From: Sporosarcina luteola
GTDB lineage: Bacteria > Bacillota > Bacilli > Bacillales_A > Planococcaceae
Assembly: GCF_023715245.1 (NCBI RefSeq)
Contig: NZ_JAMBNV010000001.1
Span: forward strand, 2,046,001-2,110,000
DNA: 64,000 nucleotides
Reading direction: 5' to 3'
Shown: piece after piece, positions 18,195 to 25,751 of the stretch
Layout of the letters: every line of letters starts with the position of its first letter
How positions within the stretch are numbered: position 1 is the first letter of the stretch
Notes under the pieces: model-generated
What the model was told of the DNA's origin: nothing
What the model saw: only the letters and a program-made list of their open reading frames with translations
The model's database searches: none
Made by a program: the position numbers and the translations under genes

Positions 18195-18383
18195 ATGAAA
18201 ATCGCAGAAGTGGGAAATATTATAGAGTTTAAAGATGGCTTGCAAGGTATTGTGGAGAAAGTGAATGAGAACTCTGTAATCGTCGATTTGACATATATGG
18301 AAAATTTCGATGAACTGCAAATGGAGGAAAAAACTGTCATCAACCATAAACGCTATACAATCATCCACGGCACTGATGAATGA
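18195..18383 (+). CDS. ykvS: YkvS family (DUF2187) protein
   Basis: 62 residues. AEVGNIIEFKDGLQGIVEKVNENSVIVDLTYM and VINHKRYTIIH match B. subtilis YkvS as I recall it; it probably forms a small SH3-like beta barrel (inference). Function unknown. I start at the ATG at 18195, with AAGGAG ten bases upstream; a TTG two codons earlier is possible. An 18-base near-identical sequence (AATGAAACACTTTACGT / AATGAAACATTTTACGT) lies both before the gene (~18122) and across its stop (~18380). Confidence 0.8.
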   Translation: MKIAEVGNIIEFKDGLQGIVEKVNENSVIVDLTYMENFDELQMEEKTVINHKRYTIIHGTDE

Positions 18384-18421
18384 AACATTTTACGTTGTAC
18401 TTCGTCCAATAAAGTGAAACT

Positions 18422-18537
18422 CGCTCAGGGGGATTCTATCCCCCACTGAGTATTAGGTAAACCAATCGGGCATTTACTGGCAGTTGATCTCCCGCCTTAG
18501 CGGGAGAGAATTACTGCCGGTTAATGCGGGATAAATG
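18422..18537 (+). other. Hairpin-rich structured element upstream of lipoprotein gene
   Basis: Three stems can be drawn: CTCAGGGGG / CCCCCACTGAG (18423-18451); an inner CTCCCGCC / GGCGGGAG-type stem (18487-18505, CTCCCGCCTTAGCGGGAG); and an outer stem in which GCATTTACTGGCAGT pairs with ACTGCCGGTTAATGC around the inner one. No T-run follows, so it is not an ordinary terminator. It lies between ykvS and a lipoprotein gene on the same strand and ends just before the latter's ribosome binding site. It could be a cis-acting RNA or a dispersed palindromic repeat. Confidence 0.55.
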
Positions 18538-18554
18538 AATAGGAGGGATTTTCA

Positions 18555-19193
18555 ATGAAATTCAATTGGAAAATAGTTTGCACAGGTTTTGCGGCTGCGA
18601 TTCTCCTTACAGCTTGTGGCACCGATAATGCGGTTCAACAGGAAACCAAAACGGATGAACCAGAACAAGTTGTCGATGGAGCAAACGGCAGCTCGACGGA
18701 TGGAACGTCAACCGATGCGGGATCCGATTCTACAAATGATGGCGCTGAGGAGTCCGCTGCTGATATGGCCGATGCTGTGCTAACTGATAGCGATGCCCAA
18801 TCATATGCAATTGAAGTATTGCCCGGCTATACGTTAACTAGTGAAGAGCCTGGACGGGATAGTTTGTTTGCAGACGAGAATCCAGAAGCTTTTATGCGAA
18901 TCGAAACACAACCTGCCGAAGATGGAGCATATGACTATTTCGCGGATAATATGCTTGAGGTATTGAAAGCTGCAAGCAATGGCGCAGAACCTGAAGAATT
19001 GACGGATGTTTATTCGGATGTCGAGGATGAGGGCATCAAGAATGCAAAAGCATTCAAGGTGGATACGGAAACAGGACCTGTCACGGGAGTCGTTTTTGAA
19101 AAAGATGGTATGGTCGTTAGACTTACTCTTTTCGATAATCCAGATGAAGAATTCAAATCTGATTTCTTGAATATGGGACAGACAGTACAATAA
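18555..19193 (+). CDS. Lipoprotein of unknown function
   Basis: 212 residues. Signal peptide with lipobox LTAC, giving a lipid-modified Cys near residue 21. A Ser/Thr/Asp/Gly-rich linker follows to about residue 75, then a globular domain of about 130 residues (YAIEVLPGYTLTSEEPGRD ... FKSDFLNMGQTVQ). GGAGGG lies ten bases before the ATG. Anchored outside the cytoplasmic membrane. I do not recognise the globular domain. Confidence 0.8.
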   Translation: MKFNWKIVCTGFAAAILLTACGTDNAVQQETKTDEPEQVVDGANGSSTDGTSTDAGSDSTNDGAEESAADMADAVLTDSDAQSYAIEVLPGYTLTSEEPGRDSLFADENPEAFMRIETQPAEDGAYDYFADNMLEVLKAASNGAEPEELTDVYSDVEDEGIKNAKAFKVDTETGPVTGVVFEKDGMVVRLTLFDNPDEEFKSDFLNMGQTVQ

Positions 19194-19213
19194 TTTAGAT
19201 AGTAGAATGACAA

Positions 19214-19242
19214 ACGCCGAACAGGTTATGCCTGTTCGGCGT
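19214..19242. terminator. Bidirectional terminator
   Basis: Perfect 12-bp stem ACGCCGAACAGG / CCTGTTCGGCGT with a 5-base loop, between convergent lipoprotein and MarR genes. Confidence 0.8.
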
Positions 19243-19257
19243 ATTCTATGCATGAAA

Positions 19258-19698
19258 TCATGAAAGGTTCTTAATGGATAATCCTAACTTTCTCAGGAGT
19301 TCAATTGCCGTGTCCTGTTCCGTCTTCGAAAGGGCGGACATCAATTCATTGATTTTCTCTTCATGGGACGGAAAAATATCTTCAATCAATCCCTTGCCCG
19401 CAGCTGTAATAGACATATACGTGATCCGTTTATCTTCGGTGCAATACACCCGTTCAATAAGCCCTTTCTTTTCAAGCTTATCTACGACATACGTCATGGA
19501 TCCGCTGCTAAGCAGGATTTTTTGACCGATTTTTTGAATTGGTTGCCTTCCTTTGTGGTATAGAAGTTCCAGGACAGCAAACTCCGTAGGATTCAGCTTA
19601 TAGGTTTCTATCAGTTTATTCGCCTCTTCCAAGACAACCTTGCTTGCCCTTGAAAGGACGATGAATAATTTCAATGCACGTTCTGTATCATTTGACAT
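19258..19698 (-). CDS. mhqR: MarR-family regulator, MhqR-like
   Basis: 146 residues. The winged helix is built around LNPTEFAVLELLYHKG and QKILLSSGSMTYVVDKLEKKGLIER, with wing sequence CTEDKRITYMSIT. It is closest in my memory to B. subtilis MhqR (YkvE), a repressor of quinone-detoxifying enzymes, and it sits beside a sensor kinase as mhqR sits beside kinD. No target operon is in the window. MarR family is certain; the MhqR name is moderately supported. Confidence 0.7.
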   Translation of the reverse strand: MSNDTERALKLFIVLSRASKVVLEEANKLIETYKLNPTEFAVLELLYHKGRQPIQKIGQKILLSSGSMTYVVDKLEKKGLIERVYCTEDKRITYMSITAAGKGLIEDIFPSHEEKINELMSALSKTEQDTAIELLRKLGLSIKNLS

Positions 19699-19782
19699 AG
19701 TTCGGATCCACCTTTTGTTTTCCTGTCAGCGTCTCGACACTATTATAGCGACAAATAGACGAATGTGTCAAAACGGATCGAT

Positions 19783-21213
19783 TCAAGAGACGATGGACTG
19801 TTTGCTACTCAAAGGATACGAAGCACCTTCTTTTGCCTTAGGGAAGGTCAATATGAATTTTGTACCTACGTCGACTTGACTATCGACGGCAATCGTCCCG
19901 CCGTGATCTTCCACTGTTTTCAGAACAAATGGCAGTCCTAAGCCTGTTCCTCCCGGCTTTGAACTGAAAAAAGGCATGAACACTTGGCTCACTTGATGGC
20001 GAGTCATCCCTTTTCCCGTATCTGTTATGGAAAGGATAAGTTTTCCGTCGGATTCCGAGAGGTGAACGGCTAGCTTTCCACCGACCTGCATCGACTCCAA
20101 TGCATTTTTAAATAAATTTAAAAGAACCTGCTTCATCTTATCCGGATCGCCGAAAATGTGTGGGTTGCTGTTCAGTTCCACCGACTGGGCGACTTCGATG
20201 CCATCCATGACCGCTTTAGGCAATAGTATTGAAACCATATCTCCGACCAATACTTCCAAAGAGAACACGGATTTCTTCTTTTCAGAGGGCTTTGACAAAA
20301 CGAGCATCTCCCCAAGAATAGTTTCCATTCTCTCTATTTCGTCTTCAATTACGGAAATATAGCGGATTGAATCATCTGTAGCCGATACTTTTAGCAGTTG
20401 TGTGAATCCTTTCAAAGTTGTAATCGGATTTCTTATCTCATGAGCAATGCTAGCAGCAATTTGTCCGACGGCGGATAATGATCCTGAATGGGCCAACTGT
20501 ACTTGCAGATTCTCTATTTCAGTGGAATCTGACATTTGGAAAATGAACATATTTGTTTCTTTATCATAGTAGGTTGTAATATGATAGTATCTTGTATCTT
20601 CTGTTGACCTTTGGTACGTTTTAATTGACTCGACAAAGCCTTGGTCTTTCACCTTTTCAAGAAGACCATGAACAGACTCATCATTTTCAGGATCTATTAT
20701 GGAAAGGACATTGCCAATACTTTGACCAATCAACTCCTTCCGTGTTTGATTGATAAACACGCTATGCACTTCATTTACATCACGGATTTTTCCGTCTTGA
20801 TCGACCAAAAGCAGAAAATCGGATGATTGCCTGAACGCATTGAAATACGTTTTTAAAGACGGAATCTTGCAAGGTTCCTGTAAATCAAACTTTGCAATGA
20901 TCTTTTTTATGTCGGGAATGTAGAATAATTGCAATTGACTCGGGCCATTTTCATCAAAACATAATGTAACCGACAATTTTTCCATCAGTATCTGTTCAGA
21001 TGTCCTTGCCCGTTCGGAAAATCCTGTCCATTCACACAGAGAAGTCGAATCTATGATTTCACTGATATTCTTTTTGTCTGTTATGTCGAAGTGCATTTTA
21101 AATGGCTCATTTTCATAATAAATGTCCCCATTTACTTGTAAAACCAACATAGGTCGAAAACTGTCATCCAACAGGAATGACATGCTCTTTAAAGTACTAT
21201 CGAAATCACTCAT
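19783..21213 (-). CDS. Soluble PAS sensor histidine kinase (sporulation-kinase type)
   Basis: 476 residues without membrane helices. Two PAS-like regions (~1-110 and ~130-250) precede the H-box SIAHEIRNPITTLKGFTQLL and a HATPase_c domain with N (LLNLFKNALESM), G1 (DTGKGM) and G2 (GGTGLGLPFV) boxes. No response regulator is adjacent, as usual for kinases that feed the Spo0F-Spo0B-Spo0A phosphorelay. I start at the ATG at 21213, with AGGAGG six bases upstream, dropping 15 residues of the longest frame. Beside mhqR, as kinD is in B. subtilis, although KinD is membrane bound. Confidence 0.82.
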   Translation of the reverse strand: MSDFDSTLKSMSFLLDDSFRPMLVLQVNGDIYYENEPFKMHFDITDKKNISEIIDSTSLCEWTGFSERARTSEQILMEKLSVTLCFDENGPSQLQLFYIPDIKKIIAKFDLQEPCKIPSLKTYFNAFRQSSDFLLLVDQDGKIRDVNEVHSVFINQTRKELIGQSIGNVLSIIDPENDESVHGLLEKVKDQGFVESIKTYQRSTEDTRYYHITTYYDKETNMFIFQMSDSTEIENLQVQLAHSGSLSAVGQIAASIAHEIRNPITTLKGFTQLLKVSATDDSIRYISVIEDEIERMETILGEMLVLSKPSEKKKSVFSLEVLVGDMVSILLPKAVMDGIEVAQSVELNSNPHIFGDPDKMKQVLLNLFKNALESMQVGGKLAVHLSESDGKLILSITDTGKGMTRHQVSQVFMPFFSSKPGGTGLGLPFVLKTVEDHGGTIAVDSQVDVGTKFILTFPKAKEGASYPLSSKQSIVS

Positions 21214-21416
21214 TTGATACCTCCTGTGCCTATTACCAAACAATATGTGAAACGACAAGATTTCATGCGAAAAAAATCATTTTTTAGAACTTCAATTAAA
21301 TAAAGTGTCTTCAATTCTGATTATTTCATATTATCTGTCGCAATAAAATAGTAGTTAATGACTAAAATAGGTATCTAATTTATCAGTAATTAGTATTATA
21401 TCAAAGGAGCAAGCAT

Positions 21417-23174
21417 ATGAACATAGTTCTCACTACATTAAACGCAAAATATATTCACACAAACCTCGCTATCCGGTATTTGAAAACATACGCAATGCCG
21501 GAATATGAGCCTATATTGACGGAATATACAATAAAAGATCCAGTTTTAAATATTGTATCAGATATTTATCAAAAAAAACCAAGTATTGTCGGATTCAGTT
21601 TGTACATATGGAATATTGAGGAATCGATTAAGGTAATCCGGGTACTCAAAAAGACAAATCCCGAACTTGTCATTGTAGCCGGAGGACCTGAAGTGACGTA
21701 TGACTTCGACAAATGGTTGGAAGAAGTCCCTGAGATCGATTTTATCGTTCTCGGCGAAGGAGAAAGGACTTTTAAACAATTGCTCGATTACCATGCGGGG
21801 AAAATCAGTCTCAAAGAAGTGCAAGGAGTCGCCTACTTAGAGGACGGAAGATTGAAATCTACTGCTCCCGGACCGAAACTAGATTTACGAGAGCTGCCCT
21901 CCCCTTTCAGATTCCCTGAAGATATTCCTCATCTGGGCAACCGGGTGACATATATTGAGACGAGCAGGGGCTGTCCGTTCTCTTGTCAATTCTGTTTATC
22001 ATCCATCGAAGTCGGCGTCCGTTATTTCAATAGGGATTCAGTGAAGGACGACATCCGATATTTGATGAAAAATGGCGCCAAGACAATCAAATTCGTAGAC
22101 CGCACGTTTAATATAAGTCGGAGCTACGCCATGGAAATGTTTCAATTTCTTATTGATGAACATATGGCGGGGACGGTTTTCCAGTTTGAAATAACCGGTG
22201 ACATCATGCGTCCGGAAGTCATCAACTTTTTAAACGAGAATGCTCCTGCCGGACTCTTCCGCTTTGAAATCGGAGTGCAGTCGACAAATGATTTGACGAA
22301 TGAACTAGTACAACGAAGACAAAACTTTGAAAAGCTGTCCAGAACTGTCACTATGGTGAAAGATGGCGGAAAGATTGCGCAGCATCTAGATTTGATCGCC
22401 GGGTTGCCGGAAGAGGATTATGCTTCATTCAGAGATACATTCAACGATGTCTTTGCCATGCGTCCTGAAGAGCTTCAATTAGGCTTCCTTAAGCTATTAA
22501 GAGGGACTGGCTTGCGTATTCAGGCTGAACAATTCGGTTATACGTATATCGACGAAGCTCCTTATGAAATCTTATCCAATAACGTCTTGACATTTGATGA
22601 TATCTTACGGATCAAACAGACCGAGGATGTACTAGAAAAGTATTGGAATGACAATCGTATGCCGCGTACAGTTGAGTATCTCGTATCAGAAGTGTTTGAA
22701 ACGCCGTTCGACTTCTTCCAGCAATTCGGTACGTTTTGGGAAACGAAGGGCTGGTCGAGAATTGGCCATCAGCTTCAGGATTTGTACACAAGACTGGAGA
22801 AGTTCCTCCTTGACTATGGACAAGCGGATATGAGTATCGTTACTAGTTTAATGAAAATCGATTATTTGGCGCATCACACTTTCCAACCTCGACATATTTG
22901 GTGGCGTGAAGACATGGAGCCTGAAACACTGGCAGCAATCGAAAGGTCGGTGTTGGATGACAAAGTCCTTCTGAGCAATATTTCAACGCCTACACGGCTT
23001 ACCGAAAGGAATATCCGGAAGCATACATTCATCACTCCGGTCTCCATCCGACCGTCAGAGGCATATGAAGAAGGTTCTGTGAAAGAAGAAGGCTATCTTG
23101 TCACGTTTTTCTGCAAAGGACAAAATCCACAATTTCATTTTATTGAAAAAACAACGGAGAAAACAGTTCTCTAA
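21417..23174 (+). CDS. B12-binding-domain radical SAM protein (DUF4080 type)
   Basis: 585 residues. The N-terminal 140 residues are a cobalamin-binding Rossmann-like domain (IVGFSLYIWN, VAGGPEVTYD, VLGEGE). The radical SAM core follows with RGCPFSCQFC near residue 185, whose three cysteines (CxxxCxxC) hold the 4Fe-4S cluster. The C-terminal ~200 residues fit DUF4080. Members of this family are common in Firmicutes; the reaction is unknown, possibly a methylation or rearrangement. Single gene with its own terminator. Confidence 0.82.
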   Translation: MNIVLTTLNAKYIHTNLAIRYLKTYAMPEYEPILTEYTIKDPVLNIVSDIYQKKPSIVGFSLYIWNIEESIKVIRVLKKTNPELVIVAGGPEVTYDFDKWLEEVPEIDFIVLGEGERTFKQLLDYHAGKISLKEVQGVAYLEDGRLKSTAPGPKLDLRELPSPFRFPEDIPHLGNRVTYIETSRGCPFSCQFCLSSIEVGVRYFNRDSVKDDIRYLMKNGAKTIKFVDRTFNISRSYAMEMFQFLIDEHMAGTVFQFEITGDIMRPEVINFLNENAPAGLFRFEIGVQSTNDLTNELVQRRQNFEKLSRTVTMVKDGGKIAQHLDLIAGLPEEDYASFRDTFNDVFAMRPEELQLGFLKLLRGTGLRIQAEQFGYTYIDEAPYEILSNNVLTFDDILRIKQTEDVLEKYWNDNRMPRTVEYLVSEVFETPFDFFQQFGTFWETKGWSRIGHQLQDLYTRLEKFLLDYGQADMSIVTSLMKIDYLAHHTFQPRHIWWREDMEPETLAAIERSVLDDKVLLSNISTPTRLTERNIRKHTFITPVSIRPSEAYEEGSVKEEGYLVTFFCKGQNPQFHFIEKTTEKTVL

Positions 23175-23179
23175 ACATT

Positions 23180-23225
23180 AAAAGCATCTTTCCTCTTCTA
23201 AACAGCGAGGAAAGATGCTTTTTTC
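23180..23225 (+). terminator. Terminator after radical SAM gene
   Basis: AAAAGCATCTTTCCTC, loop, GAGGAAAGATGCTTTTTT. It can serve both the plus-strand gene and the convergent ktrD. Confidence 0.85.
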
Positions 23226-24573
23226 ATCCGATGATGACGCGTTCTTTAGGATATGTGTAAGGTTTTTTATTGGTCTTTCCACCTAATGTGTACAGGAATG
23301 AAATGAGACCTACTCGTCCAATAAACATGAGAACCATGATGATTAATTTACCAATTACCGACAGGTCAGATGTAATTCCGAGCGACATGCCGCACGTACC
23401 AAATGCAGAAGTGATTTCAAAGAGGAGTGCGACGACCGGAACATCCTTTTCGGTAATCAGCAAAATAAGCAACGCCGTCATAACCATCATTGCCGCAAGC
23501 AGGATAACTGCATAAGAGCGGTAGACGTCTATAAGCTTGATTTCCCGTCGGAAAATGTTAATGACGTTATTGCCGCGTGCAAAATTGATCAGAAACAGGA
23601 GCGCGATAGCGAATGTCGTCGTTCGGATTCCGCCACCTACCGAACTCGGTGAAGCCCCAATGAACATTAATGATGAAATGAAAATATCCGTCGCTTCACT
23701 GAACTGTGTAATGTCATAGGTCGTCAATCCTGCTGACCGTGAAGACACAGAGTGAAACAATGAGGCAAAAATCTTTTCATGCCATGCCAACCCCTTAAAG
23801 GAGTGGAATGACTCTAAAATGTAAATGAATAACGCCCCCCATACGAGCAATAATCCGAATGTGACGGTTGTAATTTTCGTAAAGAGGGAAAAACGGAAAT
23901 TCGGCACTTTTTTCGAGAAATAGCTTTTCACTTCTATCAGCACAGGGAAACCGATTGCACCTAGGATGATGAGAATCATCGTGACTGTTTGTACGAAGTA
24001 ATCACCGAAATAAGGATGCAACGATGATCCCGTAATATCGAAACCGGCATTCGTGGTCGCTGATACCGACATGAACATACCATTCAGCAAAGCTTCACTG
24101 AAAGTGTCGTAATACCGCTTAATATACAATGTCAAAATGATGCCACCTGTAATCTCAATCAAAAAGATGATCCGGACAATTTGATTAATGAGTCCGACGA
24201 CTCCGGCTAGCGAATATTGGTTATGGTCCACCATGATGAGTTGACGTTCACGCAGGCCGATTCGCTTTTTGACCAAAAGCCAGAAGAATGTACCGATCGA
24301 CATAATTCCGATTCCGCCTAATTGCAGGACGAGCATAAGCATGCATAACCCGAAGACGGAATAGGTGCCCCCTATACTAATCGGAGTTAACCCTGTCACA
24401 CTGACCGCACTAACCGCAGTGAATAAACTATCTATGAAGCTGACCTCGACGCCTGGCAAATAAACGCCTGGCAAATTCAACAATAGGAAGGAAAATCCGA
24501 TCGCCAAGAAATAATAAAAGACGATAACTTGAGCGGGCGTGAATCTATGCAGACTTTCCCTTGTGAGTTTCAT
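23224..24573 (-). CDS. ktrD: Potassium transporter membrane subunit KtrD
   Basis: 449 residues with four M1-P-M2 repeats typical of Trk/Ktr/HKT channels. The four filter regions are visible: AVSVTGLTP, ATTNAGFDI, SSRSAGLTT and AFGTCGMSLG. The length equals B. subtilis KtrD, and the N-terminus TPAQVIVFYYF fits that group better than KtrB as I recall. It imports potassium with Na+ dependence and needs a cytoplasmic KtrC/KtrA RCK subunit, which is not in this window. The family is certain; KtrD rather than KtrB is likely. Confidence 0.85.
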   Translation of the reverse strand: MKLTRESLHRFTPAQVIVFYYFLAIGFSFLLLNLPGVYLPGVEVSFIDSLFTAVSAVSVTGLTPISIGGTYSVFGLCMLMLVLQLGGIGIMSIGTFFWLLVKKRIGLRERQLIMVDHNQYSLAGVVGLINQIVRIIFLIEITGGIILTLYIKRYYDTFSEALLNGMFMSVSATTNAGFDITGSSLHPYFGDYFVQTVTMILIILGAIGFPVLIEVKSYFSKKVPNFRFSLFTKITTVTFGLLLVWGALFIYILESFHSFKGLAWHEKIFASLFHSVSSRSAGLTTYDITQFSEATDIFISSLMFIGASPSSVGGGIRTTTFAIALLFLINFARGNNVINIFRREIKLIDVYRSYAVILLAAMMVMTALLILLITEKDVPVVALLFEITSAFGTCGMSLGITSDLSVIGKLIIMVLMFIGRVGLISFLYTLGGKTNKKPYTYPKERVIIG

Positions 24574-24652
24574 GCCATCAGAACCTTTCTAAAAAGAGGG
24601 AATCGTCTTTTCATTTTAGTGAACTTCTGCTTAAAAGGAAAGAAAATCGCTA

Positions 24653-24697
24653 TAAAAAAACATTCGGCCGGTACATTTCGCCATGTACCGGCCGCTT
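24653..24697 (-). terminator. Terminator after the TerC-family gene
   Basis: On the minus strand CGGCCGGTACAT, loop, ATGTACCGGCCG, then AATGTTTTTTT. Confidence 0.85.
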
Positions 24698-24700
24698 CAA

Positions 24701-25453
24701 TCACACTTTTTTTCGATTTCTTGCCATTGCAGTCAAATAACCACCAATAGCAATTGCTAAAAGGACACCCCAGAAGATTGATTTCCAGATCGTCGAATGC
24801 GGGAATGCCTCATCAATGATTTGCAGCTTCGGATGTGACAATGTCATTACGACCAATTTGACTCCAACCCAGCCGACAATAAGGAATGCGGCTGTTTCAA
24901 GGGAAGGAAATTTCTCCAATAGCACGACGAATTGTCTGGCGGCAAAACGGATAATAACCAAACCGATGATTCCACCTAGAAGCATTACGACGAATTGGCC
25001 TCCGTTAATTCCGCCGACATGAAAATCACCAAGCTCCGGCAAAGTGACCGCCAATGCGACTGCGGCAAGCATCGAGTCAAGGGCAAATGCAATATCTGCT
25101 AGCTCTACCTTGAAAACCGTCATCCAAAAACCGGATTGCTTACGCTGTTTCTTCACATCATCGTGATCATCTTTCCCTCTATCTACTAAGCTTTTAATCG
25201 CTATAAATAAGAGATATGCAGCACCCAATGCTTGTATTTGCCATATGTTCACCAAAAACGTAATCATGAACAATGCAGCAAAACGGAAGACAAATGCCCC
25301 AAGCAAGCCGTAGAACAATGCCTTCTTCTGTTGAACTTTCGGAAGATGCTTCACCATGACAGCCATTACGACAGCGTTATCCGCAGCCAGTAACCCTTCT
25401 AGTGCAATCAATACAACAAGTACCCATGCGTATTCCAATAATATTGCTTCCAT
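24701..25453 (-). CDS. ykoY: TerC-family manganese exporter (YkoY/MeeY type)
   Basis: 250 residues with seven to eight membrane helices. The acidic motifs EGLLAADNAVVMAVMV (helix 1) and ELADIAFALDSMLA (mid-protein) are characteristic of TerC proteins. B. subtilis YkoY (MeeY) exports Mn2+, which metallates exported enzymes. The upstream yybP-ykoY riboswitch strongly supports the same role here. It has a strong AAGGAGG ribosome binding site. Expression should rise when cytoplasmic Mn2+ is high. Confidence 0.85.
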   Translation of the reverse strand: MEAILLEYAWVLVVLIALEGLLAADNAVVMAVMVKHLPKVQQKKALFYGLLGAFVFRFAALFMITFLVNIWQIQALGAAYLLFIAIKSLVDRGKDDHDDVKKQRKQSGFWMTVFKVELADIAFALDSMLAAVALAVTLPELGDFHVGGINGGQFVVMLLGGIIGLVIIRFAARQFVVLLEKFPSLETAAFLIVGWVGVKLVVMTLSHPKLQIIDEAFPHSTIWKSIFWGVLLAIAIGGYLTAMARNRKKV

Positions 25454-25480
25454 TTAATTTCCTCCTTATTTCTCCAAATA

Positions 25481-25511
25481 AAAAAACCCTCACCTAATAA
25501 AAGGCAAAGGT
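25481..25511 (-). terminator. Riboswitch expression-platform terminator
   Basis: On the minus strand ACCUUUGCCU pairs with AGGUGAGGGU around a short U-rich loop and is followed by seven U. Its 5' arm is the same ACCUUUG that closes the aptamer P1 stem, so the terminator and aptamer exclude each other. Confidence 0.75.
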
Positions 25512-25620
25512 CTCGCTAAGTCAGAAATTTTCAAGTGAATATCTGCTATCATAACCGATGGCGCTTGCCATGTACTGACGACTATGAAATAGGTTGCCCT
25601 ATAGCTACTCCCCTTTGACA
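25503..25620 (-). promoter_or_regulatory. yybP-ykoY manganese riboswitch
   Basis: On the minus strand the conserved blocks appear in order: CAAAGGGGAGUAGC, a GGGCAACC-type hairpin, GUCGUCAGUACAUGG, CCAUCGGU, and closing GAGACCUUUGCC. CAAAGG and CCUUUG form P1. This is the Rfam yybP-ykoY motif, an Mn2+ sensor. It lies in the leader of the TerC-family gene. A terminator hairpin reuses the 3' strand of P1, so Mn2+ binding should prevent termination and turn the gene on. Confidence 0.9.
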
Positions 25621-25713
25621 ACTGTCAAAAGAAATATTTGGTTGTTGAGTGCTTACTAAGAAATTATACCATCAAAGATATCTGGACACAATTTATTCGC
25701 GACGAAAAACTAG

Positions 25714-25747
25714 TAAAAAATCCGGAGAGTTGCACCTCCGGATTTTT
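25714..25747 (-). terminator. Terminator after the RND transporter gene
   Basis: AAAAATCCGGA, loop, TCCGGATTTTT; symmetric, just after the stop at 25752. Confidence 0.85.
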
Positions 25748-25751
25748 GCTT

